A DNA stretch of 64,000 nt from Oreohelix idahoensis (GCA_024509875.1 JAMPIV010012152.1:129501-193500), one strand, 5' to 3'; shown: positions 61,701 through 62,649, counted from the first letter of the stretch. Program-made: numbers and translations. Notes: generated by a model not told the origin, from the sequence alone.

Positions 61701-62649
61701 AACAATGTCAGCTTTATGTCTTAAATTATATATAAATATTACACACATAAAGGTATGTTTCAGTCACTCATGAGAAATAAAGAAGTAGAAAATTAGATAA
61801 TGGAAAAAACAACAGAAGTGATAGGCTGATGGGAGAATCGAACCCAGAACACAGCCTAGCTACAGAAGTGAATCACAATATCCACCCTGCCAACTAGGCA
61901 CCATTATAGTTCATTCACTCTTTACCCTTCACCTCCCTAATGTTTCCAGGCCTTCAACAAACTCAAGCCAAGTCTGAATGTCCCGTGTCATCAGCTCAAG
62001 GTCTTTACTCATCTCTTTTATTTCTATCTCCAGTTCTCTTCTCCACTTTTTTTGTCTAGTCTGCCTCTACCTGTCCTACCCTGCAGATTCTAGAAAAAGG
62101 ACTGCCTTGTAATGCTATCAATAGGTTTCCTCAGTGTGTGTCCTATCCATTGCCAACACCTTCTTCTTATCTCCTGCCACTCTTCTTGTTCTTGTTATAT
62201 AACTATGGTAGAGGTGAAAGTAGTTCCATGGCAGATATTACCATAAGTTAGTAAAGTGTTAGAGACTTCACTATACTTGACCTCCGCTTTATGGGGTGAT
62301 CAGTTCCCTTTCTTGCTGCCTATGTCTTCTCTAATTCAGCAGCAAAGTTGGTACCCATTTACAGCTGGAGCAAGATGTTACCCTGCTTTGAACCAGGCAA
62401 CTTTGCTCTGAGAAGCAAGTGCTCTAACAACTCTGCCACTCAACACTACCACTAAGGTTGGTTGTTGTTGTTATAGCTACAGCGCTCTACCACTAAGGTT
62501 GGGAAAGTCATAAAAAAACTGCATGCAGTCATCAACAAGAACTGTCATCTCACCCGTTTGAACTGAGCTATGGCCTGAGTGTAATGTCCTCCATGAAAGC
62601 ATGCCTCTCCCAGGTTACAAAGAATGAGGACATTGTCTTTCAGACCATG
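16703..62649 (-). CDS. ANAPC7: Anaphase-promoting complex subunit 7 (C-terminal ~340 codons, ten exons)
   Basis: Ten exons on the minus strand join without a phase conflict into 1020 coding bases (339 residues plus stop): 62649-62554, 59856-59768, 59225-59090, 56138-55997, 30066-29966, 28519-28475, 26790-26678, 25361-25245, 18780-18657 and 16759-16703. Every intron is GT-AG. The order of TPR blocks follows vertebrate APC7, including VEPWVAMGYSSLA, VQALVLKGAALLDMKKGPQA, DCYLSSRKVKEALAWA and ALDQYHISLSLDPNN. APC7 is a structural TPR-lobe subunit of the APC/C ubiquitin ligase, which drives mitotic exit; it forms a homodimer in the TPR superhelix. The visible part corresponds to about the last 60% of the protein. 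The 5' exons and promoter are beyond 64000. Introns range from 542 to 25930 bp and are loaded with transposons. Confidence 0.93.
16903..17588. mobile_element. TTAA-flanked non-autonomous DNA transposon (piggyBac-like), 686 bp
   Basis: Inverted termini cacattaactactgc and ggtagttaatgtg are each flanked by TTAA (16899-16902 and 17589-17592), the target duplication of piggyBac-type elements. A subterminal block ccgctcagagcg lies near the left end. There is no transposase frame. Partial copies of the same family are at 30160-30352 (left end) and 53465-53629 (right end). Confidence 0.75.
17681..17745 (+). repeat. Second copy of the hammerhead-like dispersed motif
   Basis: It contains ctgacgaaggccttgtggcc followed by gcaacataggtttttt, matching 13727 over about 50 bases. 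The surroundings differ from 13640, so this is a separate insertion or fragment. Confidence 0.5.
17760..18059. other. No gene recognised
   Basis: AT-rich sequence with loose repeats of gttaaacaga-like words; it is the distal part of the last ANAPC7 intron. Confidence 0.4.
18060..18640. repeat. Tandem array, ~35-bp unit, intron after exon i
   Basis: About 16 degenerate units of aatcttcacagatccagtta and caataaactccatat. On the minus (gene) strand the units carry gtatggagtttat or tatatggagtttat, resembling gtatgtaggcagtttat at the exon i donor, so the array appears to start at the splice site. Confidence 0.8.
18657..18780 (-). CDS. ANAPC7: ANAPC7 exon i
   Basis: It encodes (S)LDPNNVRAREASERVEKHN, EMGLDGGYDVEAEEMIHASD and GE. 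SLDPN continues the TPR helix; the rest is the acidic C-terminal tail typical of APC7. The acceptor is tcttgtgtttag and the donor is GTATGT, phase 0. The downstream intron begins with a tandem array whose units resemble this donor region. Confidence 0.92.
18945..18990 (+). mobile_element. I/Nimb-like LINE 3'-tail scrap
   Basis: ctcaggttgaccactgcttt...gaatatattgaagttaatgtctgag matches the last codons and tail of the LINE at 15223-15875. Confidence 0.5.
18991..19952. other. No gene recognised
   Basis: AT-rich sequence upstream of the zinc-finger pseudogene. If that is a transposon, its 5' terminus should be in here, but I could not pair an inverted repeat with the 21239-22060 side. Confidence 0.4.
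19953..21238 (+). pseudogene. Zinc-finger transposon protein remnant, possibly RAG1-like/Transib-type N-terminal region
   Basis: Three plus-strand blocks form one decayed protein. Block 1 (19953-20258) has CRACGKRALTSKTTRS then FGINVSDDKPKQHSTIFCKK and CYLRI, two CxxC pairs. It is followed after a stop by a W...H...CQLC motif. Block 2 (20470-20778) is a T/S/P-rich linker. Block 3 (20744-21238) has KRKRSQLLHTVRKHIAGTST, LQQAHELQRCSETSRQEICR and AIAMKETVGLTWAQERKQRR. The order CxxC-CxxC, W-H-CxxC, RKRS-VRK and AMK-L-W-RR is what I remember from invertebrate RAG1-like/Transib-related proteins. No catalytic DDE core is present. The family call rests on remembered motif order and is uncertain. Confidence 0.4.
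21239..22059. other. No gene recognised
   Basis: AT-rich sequence. A ~70-base patch around 21900-21990 is less AT-rich (ccacgtgacctctgtcaagtggg and a gagtgtacgaagaagat word like the LINE tails), but no element boundary is visible. Confidence 0.4.
22060..22165. repeat. Two units of the 15880-16702 array family
   Basis: After a long T-run, ttcagtatgataataaacat and ttcagctttataacgaacac repeat the unit seen at 15880-16702. Confidence 0.55.
22285..23190 (-). pseudogene. RTE-like LINE fragment: distal reverse transcriptase and C-terminus
   Basis: A 290-codon open frame starts inside the RT domain (DFADDLCLLSHRQQNMQEK is the catalytic YADD-type box) and continues through SFTYLGSNIDKGGGT. It covers the thumb and connection and ends with WGWIGHTLRREKSSIARVAL, KRRVGRPKRTWRRTVEEEAR and SALCSAGNEKE. 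It closes with a (TGA/ATG)n microsatellite at 22287-22303, the usual RTE-type 3' end. It is 5'-truncated, so it cannot move by itself although this stretch has no stop. Confidence 0.8.
23191..24049. other. No gene; inverted 17-mer pair
   Basis: cgtacggaatcagttaa at 23909-23925 has its reverse complement at about 23240-23256. Both copies lie in short frames encoding VRNQL(K/R), on opposite strands. The 650 bp between them has no coding signal. This could be the skeleton of a small inverted-repeat element. Confidence 0.45.
24050..24995 (-). pseudogene. RTE-like LINE 3' half, second subfamily
   Basis: The minus strand encodes RTGVRHGCLLSPFRFLLAID near 24980. After a disrupted stretch come ESYTYLGSNIDKVGGTDIDI, VKSVLLYGSETWRTTKITTK, RRWRWIGHTLRRPVDSITRQ and KRGRGRPKE. 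It ends with KTWHVFVEGLCSLGS near 24060. The YADD box is degraded, so this copy is dead. Short copies of this subfamily are at 26866-27490, 57045-57480, 57865-58240, 58258-58860 and 61930-62210. Confidence 0.75.
25245..25361 (-). CDS. ANAPC7: ANAPC7 exon h
   Basis: The reading frame gives (L)LRKMQESHSTARLHQQLAD, CLVSMNQHQEALDQYHISL. It matches the last TPR of vertebrate APC7 (HRILGDFLVAVNEYQEAMDQ). The acceptor is tgttttcttcag. The donor GTTGGT is weak and would deserve a transcript check. The exon ends with two bases (AG) of a Ser codon. Confidence 0.88.
25428..25546 (+). mobile_element. I/Nimb-like LINE 3'-end fragment
   Basis: tggccatcaccagtaccatt ... ctcaagctgaccactg ... gtctgagagtgtacgaagaagaa matches the end of the LINE at 15223-15875, with the (GAA)n-type tail. 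Confidence 0.65.
25616..25838. repeat. 22-bp minisatellite, about 10 copies
   Basis: Unit gtgtccatgaatggattcta plus gg, nearly perfect across all copies with one gg/tg change. It lies 255 bases upstream of the exon h acceptor. Confidence 0.95.
25916..26016. repeat. 33-bp repeat, three diverged copies
   Basis: The unit approximates ggggtccatagctttcattg and gacaataaaag. It contains gtccat like the adjacent 22-bp array and may be its older edge. Confidence 0.55.
26233..26460 (+). pseudogene. Penelope-like element fragment
   Basis: The frame encodes VFKDVPLMAYGHHKKLRDRL followed by VHGQLNINNGSHFG. This resembles the 'PPLVAYRRPKNLRDLLVRAKL' type segment between the reverse transcriptase and GIY-YIG endonuclease of Penelope-like retroelements. 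Neither domain is intact here. Identification is by motif memory only. Hammerhead-like motifs elsewhere in the window fit the presence of this class. Confidence 0.45.
26678..26790 (-). CDS. ANAPC7: ANAPC7 exon g
   Basis: It encodes AKQYLNRAMTFDPNLLEPVY, LMVDLLIQEQDFAKGAE and the first two bases of a Leu codon. It corresponds to AKTLLDKALTQRPDYIKAVV in vertebrate APC7. The acceptor is tttttgttccttag and the donor is GTGAGTA. Confidence 0.93.
26866..27490 (-). mobile_element. RTE-like LINE 3' fragment, split by a SINE
   Basis: The minus strand carries the degraded C-terminus of the 24050-type RTE. Its sequence is interrupted at 27143-27155 and resumes at 27441 (tgtcataccactt on both sides) around the SINE at 27156-27428. 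Confidence 0.65.
27156..27428 (-). mobile_element. tRNA-derived SINE with 13-bp target duplication
   Basis: On the minus strand the head reads gagccgcgctggtgtaatgg (A box) and a B-box-like ggttcaaacccg. It ends at a T-run on the plus strand (A-tail). The direct repeat tgtcataccactt lies at 27143-27155 and 27429-27441. The body differs from the 12440 SINE, so it is a second tRNA-headed family. Confidence 0.85.
27600..27800 (+). repeat. Dispersed repeat fragment
   Basis: gtagcagtggtttctgtggc, aaagttgccagccccata and cagaactacatggggcac match pieces of 13640-14090. Confidence 0.45.
27906..28440. repeat. 53-bp minisatellite, about 10 copies, 35 bp from exon f
   Basis: Unit tacacaagtactcagttatt ctacattcaaacctgcaaca gagtctgtcaagc. 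The period of 53 is confirmed by starts at 27961 and 28014. It sits directly downstream (gene sense) of the exon f donor. The long open frames through it arise from the repeat and shift frame at each unit. Confidence 0.95.
28475..28519 (-). CDS. ANAPC7: ANAPC7 exon f (45-bp microexon-like)
   Basis: Fifteen codons encode LVATVLAKDPSSVAK, matching LLATVCLEDPVTQEK of vertebrate APC7. The acceptor is gattctcatcag and the donor is GTAAGTT. Both ends are in phase 0, so skipping it would keep the frame. A 53-bp minisatellite starts about 35 bases downstream of the donor. Confidence 0.9.
28640..28780. repeat. Outlying degenerate units of the 43-bp minisatellite
   Basis: Three to four diverged units (cccacttacacagaatgtat; gtaaatgtatgggacatatc) belong to the same family as 29275-29984. 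The two SINEs at 28787-29272 separate them from the main array, so the array is older than those insertions. Confidence 0.7.
28787..29022 (+). mobile_element. tRNA-derived SINE, first of a tandem pair
   Basis: The head gtggtcagagtgctagcttt and a B-box-like region (ttcaattgaaacc) are followed by ctacccagctgtaattgggt, agttagggaaggcaaaggca and aaagtgaagtctctaacact. The same body occurs at 29036-29272 and inverted at 62216-62458. Confidence 0.7.
29036..29272 (+). mobile_element. tRNA-derived SINE, second of a tandem pair
   Basis: Same family as 28787-29022: cagtgcttgtttcttgaggc head, gggtttaaaacc B box, ctacccagctgtaaattggt and agtaaagtctttaacactct body. It lies in the same orientation 14 bp after the first copy. 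Confidence 0.7.
29275..29984. repeat. 43-bp minisatellite whose unit includes an ANAPC7 splice donor
   Basis: Unit cttactgttaatgtatgggt catatcttttaaataaagtc cta, period 43 (e.g. 29315 to 29358). The nine units at 29290-29690 are near-identical; those at 29700-29984 diverge progressively. The last unit overlaps exon e: cttac at 29961-29965 is the exon's donor in reverse, and the following 18 bases are coding. On the gene strand each unit shows (C/A)(A/T)GTAAGT-like donors, at least 13 with an intact GTAAG. Confidence 0.93.
29966..30066 (-). CDS. ANAPC7: ANAPC7 exon e
   Basis: It encodes (G)LVDCYLSSRKVKEALAWAM and RACKTIGNNARTFT, aligned with LIDCYLASNSIREAM and KTLGANAQTLT of vertebrate APC7. 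The acceptor is ttgctctttcaag and the donor is GTAAGTG. The last 18 coding bases and the donor form the end unit of the 43-bp minisatellite at 29275-29984. Confidence 0.95.
30160..30352. mobile_element. Left end of the TTAA-flanked transposon family
   Basis: TTAA at 30156-30159 is followed by cacagtaactaccgcgagct and gctcagagcgtcgatc, then sequence nearly identical to 17000-17150 up to gggttagttaccaa. The right end of the same family is at 53465-53629. They may be the two ends of one element filled by later insertions. Confidence 0.65.
30424..31290 (+). pseudogene. RTE-like LINE, 5' half: endonuclease end and linker
   Basis: The open frame encodes the end of an APE-type endonuclease (SPNGWDRNQIDHIMINGRWR, then RRGADVGSDHHLVVAKLKVK with the catalytic SDHH). 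A long charged linker follows, ending FRETLNKEPPETQLNVPEAE and NDLD. The same linker appears at 3655 in the other copy. The element is interrupted after cgatctagat (31281-31290) and continues at 39446. It is 5'-truncated before the catalytic N-terminal part of the endonuclease. Confidence 0.8.
31300..32479 (-). pseudogene. LINE RNase H domain and C-terminal zinc-binding region
   Basis: An open frame from 32479 encodes SWIHAYTDGSATNAVRNGGA (RNase H first strand with catalytic Asp) and FCSNYTAEVQALEQAANMIY (second catalytic region). It shifts frame near 32100 and then reads LQWVLSHCGVPGNEKADKLA (the HCG...KADKLA motif), TIFRLRTGHNKLNKHMHKLR and LCTCG. The MITE at 31483-31716 breaks it just after that CxC. 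The tail resumes with EQTAEHVLQDCP, completing the C...H...C motif. Confidence 0.75.
31483..31716. mobile_element. 234-bp MITE with TA target duplication
   Basis: Termini ctcttagtatacgagcggcc and, inverted, ggccgctcgtatactaagag match over about 35 bp including an internal palindromic ggccttttagaaaggcc. Flanking TA dinucleotides at 31481-31482 and 31717-31718 fit a Tc1/mariner-type insertion. Removing the element restores the LINE's zinc-binding frame, so the insertion point is exact. There is no coding capacity. Confidence 0.85.
32476..34068 (-). pseudogene. I/Nimb-like LINE reverse transcriptase
   Basis: A 530-codon open frame. Motifs in order: KLKFQKSPGPDKISNEMLVN (fingers), ASYRPISLTSCVGKTMERIV, LTIWVDFKQAFDKVWKDGLI (motif A with catalytic Asp), HQGVPQGGVISPTLFLVYIN (motif B), VKAALYADDLVLWCADEN (catalytic YADD), and SYPTYLGVTFDQRLTWNKHI (motif E/thumb). 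The frame ends at TGA in the four bases ATGA (32476-32479), where the RNase H frame begins with the overlapping ATG. The upstream edge overlaps the endonuclease frame through a frameshift near 34070. Confidence 0.85.
34000..35111 (-). pseudogene. I/Nimb-like LINE endonuclease (APE type)
   Basis: The frame starts SVCCIQETHLKADQTFKIRG (the metal-binding QETH of APE endonucleases) and continues VGDFNSHSQSWGYNHLDHRG (GDFN-H) and DQLGGSDHRPIFLTV (catalytic SDH). The linker region up to RRKSWRTKTASLNLEKDGRK follows. Real coding ends near 34070, where a frameshift moves into the RT frame; the last 30 or so residues of this open frame are out of phase. A further shift at about 35110 separates it from the N-terminal NAEGVNSKQAW segment. 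It nicks target DNA for target-primed reverse transcription. Confidence 0.8.
35112..36785 (-). pseudogene. LINE 5' region / ORF1 remnant
   Basis: Several minus-strand frames (35184-35396, 35374-35796, 36106-36471) look like parts of a Pro/Ser/Arg-rich ORF1 with frameshifts, e.g. RTGARPVELHQAGAVPGSEP and LTKTKQKKRNPECHLS. No zinc knuckle or RRM is evident. The block 35766-36100 is related in reverse complement to 12880-13110. The rest of the LINE 5' end, beyond the SINE concatemer, is at 39171-39445. Confidence 0.45.
36799..39157. mobile_element. Concatemer of a 479-bp tRNA-SINE monomer, 5' part inverted, one 13-bp target duplication
   Basis: Monomer heads (gatgcgtagatggcagagcg ... with B-box-like gtgttcaaatcc) lie at about 37490, 37968, 38447 and 38926 on the plus strand, spacing 479. 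Left of about 37460 the same sequence runs inverted for 661 bp (1.4 monomers); to the right it runs direct for 1.7 kb (3.5 monomers). The whole block is bounded by atggtgtagtgca at 36786-36798 and 39158-39170, inside the LINE 5' region. The copies are nearly identical. A single diverged monomer piece is inverted at 61747-61912. The repeated 79-codon frame in each monomer is not a gene. Confidence 0.9.
39171..39445 (-). mobile_element. 5' terminus of the I/Nimb-like LINE
   Basis: This stretch lies between the SINE concatemer's right target duplication and the LINE's own target duplication at 39446-39455. Read on the minus strand it begins ggggcaaagtc, the LINE 5' end. It has no supported coding frame. 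Confidence 0.6.
39446..41020 (+). pseudogene. RTE-like LINE, 3' half: reverse transcriptase and C-terminus
   Basis: This continues the element that stops at 31290. The frame is open from 39447 to 40610: GLKNGKAPGHYNLNAELF, NFVDFEKAFDSIHRDSLWKI, TGVRQGCPLSTTLFLTVIDW, LEYADDIALLAHSHQHIQEK and FTYLGCIVTPDGGAGKDINI. A TAG at about 40608 stands where the sister copy at 4844 reads TTG, so one nonsense change ends it. A later one-base loss near 40829 shifts the GRPK region. The C-terminal region (WVGHVLRRDHDAITRTA) is recognisable to 40980. Catalytic residues are intact, so this is a fairly young copy killed mainly by the LINE insertion. Confidence 0.85.
41063..41555 (-). repeat. Older Gypsy LTR, part 1 (diverged from the young element's LTR)
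   Basis: Blocks such as tatacaggtcaccttgtcc, aatgtcagttacgcgaatgg, agagttgacaag and catttaatgtgacacacact follow the same order as in the LTR at 41806-43382 but with many differences. It is interrupted at a TTAA (41556-41559) and resumes at 52362. Confidence 0.75.
41806..43382 (-). repeat. 3' LTR of the young Gypsy element
   Basis: 1577 bp at an exact offset of 8153 from the 5' LTR. The visible differences lie near 42627-42665 (accaaaattggtc/agtc, aaaggtcct/aaatgtcct, catagctt/cataggtt). In element orientation it supplies the polyadenylation end of the transcript. Confidence 0.95.
43384..43399 (-). other. Putative polypurine tract
   Basis: Immediately before the 3' LTR in element orientation the strand reads GGGAGGTGTGGTAAGA, a purine-rich run suited to prime plus-strand DNA synthesis. 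Confidence 0.5.
43831..48678 (-). CDS. Gag-Pol polyprotein of Gmr1-type Gypsy element (1615 aa)
   Basis: Single open frame. Residues 1-125 form a charged coiled coil (AEERKLQ, KKLQIQTDEK repeats). About 150-320 is a gag core (FWLNRFERSC onward) whose end, RKPKSLKEMEQYCTQYV, looks SCAN-like. About 330-490 is rich in R, G, N, Y and S and has no CCHC knuckle. CPQCKTLF...LSCGH near 500 is a possible zinc site. Protease VLFDSGCTTIG is near 556. Integrase: HHCC zinc finger 749-800, core with MAIDIIGPF, SDHGTQL and NGMVERLNRT (D,D,E) 819-915, and a chromo-like end near 1050-1090. Reverse transcriptase 1180-1400 has YLDDICLF near 1346. RNase H has LRSDASSTGIGAAL near 1496. All catalytic motifs are present. 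This is a mobile-element protein, not a host gene. Confidence 0.95.
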   Translation of the reverse strand: MSTLDYFITQGSSLDKTGQQLEEWAVAQYDKALAAEERKALIEEKKLEAEERKLQREDEQKKLQIQTDEKRFQMEMEKEKRKDEAAAEEKKLQAAAEERKLQAEAQEKKAIREHEHQKELLAFELEKLKLTNISNVNQASSGNGKPFTYKVKVPAFNPSSDDITFWLNRFERSCRAHNVDKSQYANQLSENLKGDSLTSLSLVEEADKDNYDVIRAALLKKYQLSEEGYRKLFKTMVPEAGVEFSEFIARTRLTFDRWIELSKTEKTYEALMDLILRDKIMSSINKPFLEFLHERKPKSLKEMEQYCTQYVTAHPDVAISNSKVKEGMPVASATPYNPNHSHKFQGPQNRFNKKGNYYSYQNQGNQSFQGSSSNTWRRADSPRFRGGHNYRNFRKGSHSRNYPSFPSWRQQDHNYRDTHYNEYDDSNQRSYDSNPSRGYNSGNNDKYRGNNNRGRAQFKKHKAHYQANSAQQESHEAYKQNKDNDDSNNMACAAFDFGRASQCPQCKTLFEPTTVSTLSCGHPLPALPASIAHDGRGSLVLHKGLVNDNPVSVLFDSGCTTIGVRQSLIDPSHSTGKVVKCVTFGGTIEKYSTAIIRIATPFFTGDVHACLLPNPIADLIIGRIHGVKECTPEQISVWENQNMQSANAVVTRAQALNMPETSSVEDNEVHNQDDPLVISRDSFIKQQEEDPTLKKFFTLVTKGDPNKDSNCKSWITMKNGVLVRMVQDSTKSSHSQILVPKNLRVKILQHAHDSQCAGHMGFSRTKSRVLAAFFWPFVNKDIRIYCRSCKVCQEVKSKGPRHAAPIQAADIPIRPFQKMAIDIIGPFKIKSARGHQFILTCVDMCTRWPEAIPLKSITTADIADALWLIFSRLGFPGEILSDHGTQLISDTMSQVMSTLQIERSLSSIYHPMSNGMVERLNRTLKNLLGKITEDHPQDWDRVLPAALFAYREVPNEHTGFSPFELVFGARPRGPMSLLHDLITADNIDDDTKSSYEYVIALRQKIIEACKLATSSSEFAKQKARQFANKKRTLRQLCPGDKAFVLLPCRENRLLISWKGPYDIISKISDVDYIVDINGKHKTFHINMLTEFHERPDYLQPIFQATDDSHVKHGHYSSLSVIQDEETSFSDVNLPLPMIPLHSSESWKDVTVSPDLSLGERRQVSSMLQTFQDVLTDIPGQTHVIEHDIVLTEHTPIRVRPYPIPIHFQTQVEKELDEMIDLQIIEPSTSAYSSPMVIVRKKDNNIRLCVDYRKLNQVTKFDAEPMPLLEELLTRLSKSHFFTKLDLSKGYWQVPLSERAKPLTAFSTPRGLFQWNFMPFGLMNAPATFVRMMRRILSYRSDVIAYLDDICLFSDTWEDHYSGLVELLSTLREYNLTAKPSKACIGFSEIAFLGHRVGHGFLKTEDHNITKILNISIPRTKKQVRSLLGLIQFYGRFIPNLSSIMAPLSTLLKKGSPNMVHWSHECQSSLEKIKTMFSSPPILVLPTTDKTFVLRSDASSTGIGAALMQEYSGTLHPVMYISRKLNAAERNYSVLDRELLAMVWSILKLQRFLLGAHFVVETDQKALTAIQSKNLKSSRSTRYAIALQPFHFSVRAIRGSENVMADILSRCPHDAT
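48679..49940 (-). other. 5' untranslated leader of the young Gypsy element
   Basis: About 1.26 kb between the 5' LTR/primer site and the gag ATG. Frames within it (e.g. 49070-49408) have no motif. It would contain the packaging signal, which I cannot locate. Confidence 0.5.
49941..49956 (-). other. Putative primer-binding site
   Basis: Two bases inside the 5' LTR the minus strand reads TGGTGTGCCAGCTTCC, beginning with TGG as required to pair with a tRNA 3' CCA. The complementary tRNA would end GGCACACCA; I cannot name it. Confidence 0.55.
49959..51535 (-). repeat. 5' LTR of the young Gypsy element
   Basis: 1577 bp, the LTR upstream of gag in element orientation. In that orientation it starts TGTAAAGGGC and ends GTTTAACA. 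Its short minus-strand frame at 50970-51245 is identical to that in the other LTR and is not a gene. Confidence 0.95.
52362..53401 (-). repeat. Older Gypsy LTR, part 2
   Basis: This continues the LTR interrupted at 41555. Shared blocks with the young LTR include gtgagcttc(a/g)ctcac, aatggct, acacgccatctcttggcgtt-like positions and cccagaataaaccacagaga. The end near 53401 (gtaaca) is approximate. Whether the rest of this older element exists is unclear: I see a solo LTR. Confidence 0.65.
53465..53629. mobile_element. Right end of the TTAA-flanked transposon family
   Basis: Sequence nearly identical to 17435-17588, ending ggtagttaatgtg before TTAA at 53630-53633. It is the possible partner of the left end at 30160-30352. 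Confidence 0.7.
53634..53850 (-). mobile_element. RTE-like LINE 3' fragment (part 1)
   Basis: Degraded minus-strand C-terminus and 3' end of the 24050-type RTE family. It stops at aaatgctaac (53841-53850) and resumes at 54144. Confidence 0.55.
53851..54143 (+). pseudogene. I/Nimb-like LINE 3'-end insertion with 10-bp target duplication
   Basis: It encodes RYHLFNKLKIGTTDQCNCGT, DKMTAEHLLQSCPLYAVQRK and PFVEKLYGDSNSLKLTIALF, the zinc-binding C-terminus of the LINE family at 15223. It ends in a (GAA)n tail. The direct repeat aaatgctaac at 53841-53850 and 54144-54153 gives exact ends. It is severely 5'-truncated (293 bp). Confidence 0.8.
54144..54340 (-). mobile_element. RTE-like LINE 3' fragment (part 2)
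   Basis: This continues 53634-53850. Words such as cagttccacattaatgatct, cttgtcataccatttccatc and cacgtatcagagccacacag match the corresponding positions of 24300-24480. Confidence 0.55.
54341..54729. other. No gene recognised
   Basis: No motif or repeat recognised between two LINE fragments. Confidence 0.4.
54730..55455 (+). pseudogene. RTE-like LINE fragment, third family (distal RT to 3' end)
   Basis: It encodes MEINIEKSKILVNSHKKHVP, VNTFKYLGSTICSDGRSSKE, LSILLYRCEGWTLTADME. After breaks come FEYKCYRRILRICYKEHTTN, KRRKLAWFGHVTRHDSLSKM and GKRRRGRQRKSWADNIKEW. This C-terminus differs from the GRPK-TWRR family elsewhere in the window and looks closer to RTE/BovB-type elements. Stops at 55065 and 55270 kill it. 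The tail gggttgagatgagatgataa is at the 3' end. Confidence 0.75.
55500..55985. repeat. No gene; degenerate ~45-bp repeats beside exon d
   Basis: From about 55790 the words gaatttcttctgaaa, cttgaatatttaaact and cctgtttgtgg recur four to five times, ending 12 bp from the exon d donor. Before 55790 I see nothing. Confidence 0.55.
55997..56138 (-). CDS. ANAPC7: ANAPC7 exon d
   Basis: It encodes AYSLDNLSVQALVLKGAALL, DMKKGPQAMQHFQEAVRMAP and NRFEAYQ. This is a full TPR with the conserved QALxLKGAAL and EAxRxAP positions of APC7. The acceptor is aaatattgcag and the donor is GTATTTG. It ends with the first base of a Gly codon. The intron that follows (to exon e) is 25.9 kb. Confidence 0.95.
56261..56856 (+). 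mobile_element. Tc1/mariner-type element, 596-bp deletion derivative
   Basis: Inverted termini ctactggacaaaagttaatg and cttttgtccagtag extend into gccgccattcagtttagaca on both sides (over 50 bp, nearly perfect). TA dinucleotides at 56259-56260 and 56857-56858 are the target duplication. It holds only the start of a transposase. Confidence 0.9.
56624..56812 (+). pseudogene. Tc1-like transposase N-terminal HTH fragment
   Basis: MPPRRSLSTVDHG, a stop, then AMAWIQDGQSVRHVARRLAV and SNSTIQRLLERFQATGHLEN: the first paired-like helix-turn-helix of Tc1 transposases. It ends directly at the right inverted repeat, so the catalytic DDE part was deleted. Confidence 0.8.
56929..57053. repeat. 42-bp tandem repeat, three copies
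   Basis: Unit tatctctccaatagccaatc aacaaacacatgccaagtcc tc at 56929, 56971 and 57013. The unit contains the RTE 3'-end words caacaaacacatgcc, so the array formed at the end of the RTE fragment that follows. Confidence 0.85.
57045..57480 (-). mobile_element. RTE-like LINE 3' fragment
   Basis: Degraded minus-strand match to 24090-24600 (ctgtctccagttctcttctc, gattccagaacaaggatta, cacatttgag-like positions). Many frame breaks. Confidence 0.6.
57600..57840 (+). repeat. Dispersed sequence with a hammerhead-like core at 57765-57795
   Basis: ctgacaaaggatgagccccg followed by aaacgtcctgtg resembles CUGANGA, a short stem and GAAAC, as in Penelope-associated hammerhead motifs, but the A after CUGAC is shifted (CUGACAA). 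The surrounding sequence is uncharacterised. Confidence 0.35.
57865..58240 (+). pseudogene. RTE-like LINE 3'-end fragment
   Basis: Open for about 105 codons: LNGCLRRIEGLKWYDKVTNV, RRRRWRWIGHTLRKPVDSIT, FWNPQGKRGRGSPRSTWRRE. Same subfamily as 24050-24995. Only the C-terminus remains. Confidence 0.7.
58258..58860 (-). mobile_element. RTE-like LINE internal fragments
   Basis: Minus-strand degraded reverse-transcriptase segment (words corresponding to SYIGFVDCEKTLDSGDRES and the VKTGVRQGC region) running from about 58700 down to 58258. From about 58770 to 58860 a second 3'-end fragment in the same orientation has tgtggagcagaggcctttag. Confidence 0.5.
59090..59225 (-). CDS. ANAPC7: ANAPC7 exon c
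   Basis: It encodes LAQKLMSVSEQAVEPWVAMG, YSSLALHSAHMNKNKTIRAI and YCAQK. The EPWV motif and the basic helix match vertebrate APC7. The acceptor is gttctgtccatag and the donor is GTCAGA, a weaker donor. It starts with one base completing the Thr codon and ends in phase 0. A 26-bp minisatellite begins about 10 bases upstream of the acceptor. Confidence 0.92.
59235..59625. repeat. 26-bp minisatellite just upstream of exon c
   Basis: Unit approximately acaatattcaaccaattctc agattt, about 14 diverged copies. It starts about 10 bp from the exon c acceptor and fills most of the 542-bp intron between exons b and c. Confidence 0.85.
59768..59856 (-). CDS. ANAPC7: ANAPC7 exon b
   Basis: Eighty-nine bases encode VHILDPLCLKNMDIYAYLLF and KEKKTADLH. 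This matches the LDPYLIKGMDVYGYLL block of vertebrate APC7. The acceptor is gtatctcctag and the donor is GTGAGTA. The exon ends with two bases (AC) of a Thr codon completed in exon c. Confidence 0.9.
59925..60745 (+). pseudogene. LINE reverse-transcriptase C-terminal fragment, split by a SINE
   Basis: The downstream part encodes VVEVTRRDMVHNQTIRQGLR, QSQLRWFNHVCRMGEDRLPR and WPRVHWEDNIRQSLKDQGLE, the thumb/C-terminal zone of a LINE family distinct from those above. The part before the SINE encodes degraded INIRLCMRYLRK, continuous with it across the target duplication. It ends in a (taag)n tail at 60732-60748. Confidence 0.6.
60034..60391 (-). mobile_element. tRNA-derived SINE, same family as 12440-12736
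   Basis: On the minus strand: gagccgcactagcgtagtgg head, B-box-like region, then a body shared with 12440 (ctgagccgacccagctctaa, gcgagtatctgcctgaattg, cgtaaaatcagtctcaggtt) and an A-tail. The target duplication agaaaggt lies at 60026-60033 and 60392-60399. It is about 60 bp longer than the 12440 copy through an internal extra copy of the cgagtgtcctcg-like block. Confidence 0.8.
60760..60960 (-). repeat. Dispersed repeat copy
   Basis: ggctggcaaactcatcatgt and caaacaaattgttatacaaa resemble 63190-63260 and, inverted, 13640 and 27620. Confidence 0.4.
60988..61735. repeat. 35-bp minisatellite, about 21 copies
   Basis: Unit tataaatcaaacaatgtcag ct(t/a)tatgtcttaaat, highly uniform with a tt/ta variant distributed along the array. 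It lies in the intron between ANAPC7 exons a and b. Confidence 0.95.
61747..61912 (-). mobile_element. Diverged single copy of the 479-bp SINE family (head part)
   Basis: Minus-strand match to the concatemer monomer: a head corresponding to ggtgcctagttggcagggtg, B-box-like ggttcgattctcc, and the body word acttctttatttctcatgag. It is clearly older than the concatemer. Confidence 0.7.
61930..62210 (-). mobile_element. RTE-like LINE 3' fragment
   Basis: Degraded minus-strand match to 24060-24350 (ccttcaacaaactcaagcca, ttctatctccagttctcttc, gtcctatccattgccaac). Confidence 0.6.
62216..62458 (-). mobile_element. tRNA-derived SINE, same family as 28787 and 29036
   Basis: Inverted copy: ttagagacttcactat, gtacccatttacagctggag, B-box area ctttgaaccaggcaac, and head acaactctgccactc. 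Confidence 0.65.
62554..62649 (-). CDS. ANAPC7: ANAPC7 exon a (first visible)
   Basis: Ninety-six bases encode a TPR-type helix pair: HGLKDNVLILCNLGEACFHG followed by GHYTQAIAQFKR. This aligns with the LRDNVDLLGSLADLYF region of vertebrate APC7. The acceptor is tttatttcag and the donor is GTGAGA. The exon starts and ends in phase 0. Confidence 0.88.
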